From Protonemura montana (lineage: Eukaryota; Arthropoda; Insecta; Plecoptera; Nemouridae), in assembly GCA_947568835.1 (NCBI GenBank), contig OX387605.1:3906001-3970000 (forward strand): a stretch of 64,000 bases of DNA, in the 5' to 3' direction. Both the position numbers and the translations under genes were made by a program. Under the pieces are notes generated by a model, which saw only the letters and a program-made list of their open reading frames with translations, made no database searches and had not been told where the DNA came from. Shown in pieces: positions 60,874 to 64,000 of this stretch (position 1 is the stretch's first letter; each line of letters begins with the position of its first letter).

Positions 60874-61274
60874 GTAAAGCATGCTGCTCTCAAGTTTAAT
60901 CATTTATCATCCGCCATCCACCAAGAGAAGATCAGTTATTGAACGAAAGGGGGATGGTGGGGGGGATGGTGGTGTGTATTCACTTTTCACTCTAAAGCCA
61001 TGGAATTTCCTGATCATACCAATCACTCCCCTCTCTAGCTACCCCAGAGCGTGTCCATTATAATAGAATGGAATGTGGAAATGAAAATATTTGCGTGCTA
61101 CGATTGGAAATCTAGAATCTATAAGTATTCTAGCAGCCACGTTCCCGCTAATGTTTCAGCAAATAAATGTCAGGCTAGCCTGCAATCATTACTCACGTGC
61201 TTTTCTCTAATGAATACCAACGGGCCTACACGAATTGATGGTCGGTGGTAATGAAAACTGTTTCGAATGCGCAG
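60874..61274 (+). other. IR intron 1
   Basis: 401-bp phase-1 intron, GTAAAG to AATGCGCAG. It contains a short run of GGGGGATGGT repeats near 60950-60972. Confidence 0.75.
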
Positions 61275-61471
61275 TCGCAGAGACGTCGATGATGGACGCT
61301 CTTCGACGCGTTCACCTGCGGAAAATCCTTGCCAAGCAACAGGTGCAGACGGCTGAGTTTGACGTTTTACGGATTGCTTTGAACGGCGGCGTCGACGGCC
61401 TCGGCGGCTGCTTTCCGAGGCGTCCTCTGATTGCTATCCTACCTTCGGAGGAAAAACGTTTTCTTGAAGCG
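61275..61471 (+). CDS. Ionotropic receptor, exon 2 (amino-terminal region)
   Basis: Acceptor CGAATGCGCAG, donor GTGAGG. With the split codon from exon 1 it gives residues 51-116, including VAETSMMDALRRVHLRKIL and RRPLIAILPSEEKRFLEA. This is part of the poorly conserved extracellular N-terminal region of IRs, so the call rests mainly on matching phase (1 in, 0 out) between exons 1 and 3 and on the lack of stops. The open frame continues into the intron, so the donor could be shifted. Confidence 0.75.
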
Positions 61472-61682
61472 GTGAGGAATTTCTGCGTCTCCGAGACGTG
61501 GTTTCGTTCACAATACGTAAACCGGGACTCTGCATTCTCTGGGCAAATGCTCAGCTCGTTCTCTATTGTTTATACATTTATTTTGAAGTGGATAACAGAA
61601 TTAACTAATACACATTTGAAAAAGCCACTAGAAATAGTTTTGTCAAGCTCAGATTCCTTCAAATTTGTCCTCCCAAATCTAG

Positions 61683-62012
61683 TTGAGCAACAGGAGCGTA
61701 TCGGCCGGACCCACCTGGCTTCTCTTTGCCAACCCCGACGCCGTCGTCCCCCAGCTCGAAGACGTTGACGTCCCTTTCAACAGCCAGCTGCTTGTCGCGC
61801 ACCCCCGCGATGACGGCAACGTCGATGTCACGCAAGTATTTCGCGTCGTGAAGGGCTCGCCTATTGTGCGTGTGCCCTTTGCGGTCGTGGCACGCGGGGC
61901 ACGCGGGACACGCGGGGCACGAGGGGCACGCGTGCTGGCAGGAGCGCACCGGAGCGCTCGGGATCGCAAAGGCGACCTGCGAGGTGCAGCATTGAGAGCA
62001 GCGATTGTGCAC
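61683..62012 (+). CDS. Ionotropic receptor, exon 3 (N-terminal region to start of S1)
   Basis: Acceptor CCCAAATCTAG, donor GTGAGT; 110 codons, residues 117-226. It contains TWLLFANPDAVVPQLEDVDV, then QVFRV, a pattern typical of crustacean IR N-terminal regions. It ends with RKGDLRGAALRAAIVH, corresponding to the RRxDLxGxxLRxA segment that opens the S1 ligand-binding lobe. Between them lies a repetitive Ala-Arg-Gly stretch encoded by five 9-bp units (61890-61934). A second AG ten bases downstream (61691-61692) would shift the frame and is rejected. Confidence 0.88.
61890..61934 (+). repeat. 9-bp coding tandem repeat in IR exon 3
   Basis: Five in-frame units of GCACGCGGG with single substitutions (ACACGCGGG, GCACGAGGG, GCACGCGTG) encode a short Ala/Thr-Arg-Gly repeat in the variable loop before the S1 lobe. 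Confidence 0.85.
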
Positions 62013-62128
62013 GTGAGTGATGCTTGAGACTTTAAGACTCCGTGTCCCAGTTCAGAACACGACTTGCTACTGATTGTACTGTAAGCCAGAAATCCATTTA
62101 CACCGGGTTCTTTTTTTATTTTCTTCAG

Positions 62129-62229
62129 TTTCCACCGTTTTGTCTGGCAACTTTGGCGGGAGATAGCGTCGTTTCGTCCGGGTTTTCTGGAGATGTTTGG
62201 CAACTTTTGGCAAGGAGTTTAAACTGCAC
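62129..62229 (+). CDS. Ionotropic receptor, exon 4 (S1 lobe)
   Basis: Acceptor TTTTCTTCAG, donor GTGAGT; residues 227-259 plus two bases. The sequence FPPFCLATLAGD, then SGFSGDVWQLLARSLNCT, matches the S1 segment of IRs (P-P, then SG-x-x-x-D-x-W-x-x-LA-x-x-LN-x-T). It enters in phase 0 from exon 3 and leaves in phase 2. The codon completed by exon 5 is Thr260, giving the usual LNxTIxY transition. Confidence 0.93.
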
Positions 62230-62326
62230 GTGAGTGCCGTTTATCTATCAATTGGTCGATTGCCGAGCAAAAAAAAAGAAACGCCGGGCACGTTAGATGG
62301 AATTTTCCACTTCGTGATTTTTCTAG

Positions 62327-62494
62327 CATCCAGTACGTCGCGCACAACGAAAGCACTCTTGGCAGCGTCGAAAATTCTTCTGGAATTATTGGAATGCTCG
62401 TCAGAAAGGAAGTCGATTTATTGGGCCAAGACATTGATATGGTATCACTGCAAGAAAACTTTATAGAATTTGCAATGCCACTCATCGCTCTTCA
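62327..62494 (+). CDS. Ionotropic receptor, exon 5 (S1 lobe, agonist site)
   Basis: Acceptor ATTTTTCTAG, donor GTAAGT; residues 260-315. It starts TIQYVAHNESTLGSVENSSG and continues IIGMLVRKEVDLLGQDIDM, then SLQENFIEFAMPLIAL. This is the late S1 lobe: G-x-L-x-x-xEVDL, then the stretch aligned with R-E-x-V-I-D-F-S-x-P of glutamate receptors. The glutamate-binding arginine of that motif is Gln302 here (CAA at 62451-62453), as in many divergent IRs whose ligands are not glutamate. Confidence 0.95.
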
Positions 62495-62571
62495 GTAAGT
62501 CACTGCCCCGTGAGACGCTTATGGTACTTGGACTCATTTCTAAGACTTTCTTGCCCACTATTTTGCAACAG

Positions 62572-62789
62572 AGGCTACATTTTCCTGCGACAGCCGGCCG
62601 CTGTCGGCTTAACGTGGTCGATCTATGCCAAGCCGTTCGACGCGAGGCTTTGGCTCAGCGTCCTTGCCATGACGCTTCTGCTCGGTGTCGCACTGGCGTC
62701 CTTGAGCGTCGCGACGCCAATTAACCAGGAAGGCGACCCCCGGCCAAGAGACGCGTTCCTCATCGTCATGGCTGCAATGTCACAACAAG
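62572..62789 (+). CDS. Ionotropic receptor, exon 6 (M1 and pore loop)
   Basis: Acceptor ATTTTGCAACAG, donor GTTTAC; residues 316-388 plus one base. It carries the S1-to-M1 linker GYIFLRQP and WSIYAKPFDARLW, then the M1 helix (about 342-363, LWLSVLAMTLLLGVALASL), and the pore-loop region DAFLIVMAAMSQQ that precedes M3. The PF-x-x-x-xW motif before M1 and the QQGS after the pore loop (completed in exon 7) are standard IR and iGluR features. Confidence 0.96.
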
Positions 62790-63030
62790 GTTTACGTTGC
62801 ATGCAACGCTGGTTCAGAGTGAACCTTTAAACTTCAAACTGTAATTTCCCTCGGAGATAGATTAGAATAAGCATCCTGAACGCACTAACTCTGCACTAAA
62901 TATCCTGAGATTTTCACATTGATTCCCGAAGTGTGGCAGACAATTTCATAGACCTAGAACCTATGATAGAACTAAATCTGTGCGTGTATTTCACTCTCGT
63001 GGTCTCTTGACTCCGTCTTACCCTGACCAG
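62790..63030 (+). other. IR intron 6
   Basis: 241-bp phase-1 intron splitting the glycine codon of QQGS, GTTTAC to CCCTGACCAG. Nothing else is seen. Confidence 0.8.
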
Positions 63031-63251
63031 GAAGTGCAACTGTCCCGCGGAGACTTTCTGGTCGCGTTGTGTTCATTGTGGTCTACACGTTCGCCCTCAT
63101 CGTCGGCGTGGCCTTCTCGGGGACCCTCGTCTCGTTCCTCGCCGACCACAGGGCGGAACTGCCCTTCACGGATCTGCGCGGAATGCTGACTGACGGACGA
63201 TACCAGTTCGGGGCGCCGCGGAACAGCCACGTTGCTATCAACCTGTTCAAA
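63031..63251 (+). CDS. Ionotropic receptor, exon 7 (M3 and start of S2)
   Basis: Acceptor TACCCTGACCAG, donor GTACGG; residues 389-462. It begins GSATVPRRLSGR and continues with M3, RVVFIVVYTFALIVGVAFSG (about 400-425). FSGTLVSFLA stands where the iGluR SYTANLAAF gating motif would be, a degeneration common in IRs. It is followed by the S2 opening ELPFTDLRGMLTDGRYQFG. S2 continues in exon 8. Confidence 0.97.
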
Positions 63252-63900
63252 GTACGGAGACAAATCGGACAGGTTCTGCATTTCCACACTTCTTTTGTGA
63301 CATTGTCAAGATGGTTTCCTTTCTTCCAATCATTGCTCGGGTACGAGTGACAGGTGTACGCTTTGATCAAGTCTTTTAATAGCTGACTCATTCACTCGAA
63401 GCTCTAACCCTACCTATCGGCTTCGGGCATATTATGTTGAAAACTCTGGTTCTCGTGAGACCTCCACACTTAAGCAACTCTGCGCTGAATCGCGAATTGG
63501 ATGGGTAACCGTCATGGCATGGCCAGTTCCGTTTGGGAGAGAGGTTGGAGATATGAAAGTTAGTACAGCAACTTCACCTACCTAGCTTATCAACCTCTTG
63601 ACAGCATGGATTTGTGGAGAAATCCTGTTTGTTGTTCGAGTTGTACCATCCCCCCGGTGCTCAGCAATACCTACGCTACGTACTGGATCCGAGTTTACCC
63701 ATCTTCCTTATAGGCTAGGTTAGGTTCATCATCATCCTCATCATCGTCCAATCATTCATCGACGCCGTTATATCTGTGCTGCATGCCTGAGTTTTAAACA
63801 CAACAAAACAATCGTCGATCGAGTCCAATCCTGACATCATATTCTAATGAAATATTGAAAGGTTTATCGGTAGACCTGAATATCAGCTAACACTTTGCAG
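63252..63900 (+). other. IR intron 7
   Basis: 649-bp phase-0 intron, GTACGG to ACACTTTGCAG, with a TCATCATCC-type microrepeat near 63727-63747. No coding content is recognised. Confidence 0.85.
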
Positions 63901-64000
63901 GACGCCAGCGATCCGATCCGAAAAGAAATCTACCGGAAGTTGATGCTTCCCGACCCGAGAAACTTTCCCCGGTCCACGCTGGAAGGGATGCAAAGAGTGT
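63901..64000 (+). CDS. Ionotropic receptor, exon 8 (S2 lobe, cut by window end)
   Basis: After the acceptor CACTTTGCAG the frame reads DASDPIRKEIYRKLM, then LPDPRNFPRSTLEGMQRV and runs off the window. This is the middle of the S2 lobe, where IRs typically have short helices followed by EGMxxV. The remainder of S2, M4 and the C-terminus lie to the right, so the gene is partial only because of the window edge. Confidence 0.92.

Noticed and set aside
61693..61700. Alternative acceptor for IR exon 3 at 61692
   Set aside because: It shifts the frame relative to exon 2 and to the TWLLFANPD segment.

Overview
This is a eukaryotic, arthropod-type nuclear window and most likely crustacean. It has long introns, abundant microsatellites and poly(dG)/poly(dC) runs, and two multi-exon genes on the plus strand whose protein families are typical of arthropod nervous and sensory systems. 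The ionotropic-receptor N-terminus (a signal peptide followed by FPEAAEVVAAL) resembles divergent receptors I associate with malacostracan, probably decapod, genomes. That placement is inference from memory of the family; no species-specific marker was identified.

Gene 1 (23231-58540, plus) is a DIP-family cell-surface protein (dpr-interacting protein, often named lachesin-like in automatic annotation). Eight exons can be joined in a single reading frame with consensus splice sites and compatible phases. They give a 391-residue fragment with three Ig domains, a Ser/Pro-rich stalk and a short hydrophobic C-terminus of the kind that directs GPI anchoring. The signal-peptide exon was not found. 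It should lie either somewhere in positions 1-23230 or left of the window, so that 23 kb is best read as first intron and/or 5' flank. The largest internal intron (18.7 kb) splits the first Ig domain.

Gene 2 (60723 to beyond 64000, plus) is a divergent ionotropic receptor (IR, a variant ionotropic glutamate receptor). Eight exons with short introns join in frame from a signal-peptide ATG through the S1 ligand-binding half, M1, the pore loop and M3, and into the start of S2. The window ends inside S2. The arginine that binds glutamate in iGluRs is replaced by glutamine.

Region by region: 1-23230 is noncoding, with simple repeats, a 10-bp minisatellite at 16051-16130 and several G/C homopolymer tracts. 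23231-58540 is the DIP gene; its introns carry a 12-bp minisatellite (27376-27662), a 50-bp-arm foldback element (30417-30545), tRNA-derived SINE-like pieces (23787-23862 and 48761-48950) and copies of a short dispersed repeat sharing a TGGCTCCTCCAC core. 58541-60722 is intergenic or 3' UTR. 60723-64000 is the IR gene. No rRNA, functional tRNA, CRISPR array or transposase/reverse transcriptase coding sequence was recognised. The two genes lie in tandem on the same strand; a chemosensory receptor next to a synaptic-recognition protein is probably coincidental and not functional linkage.
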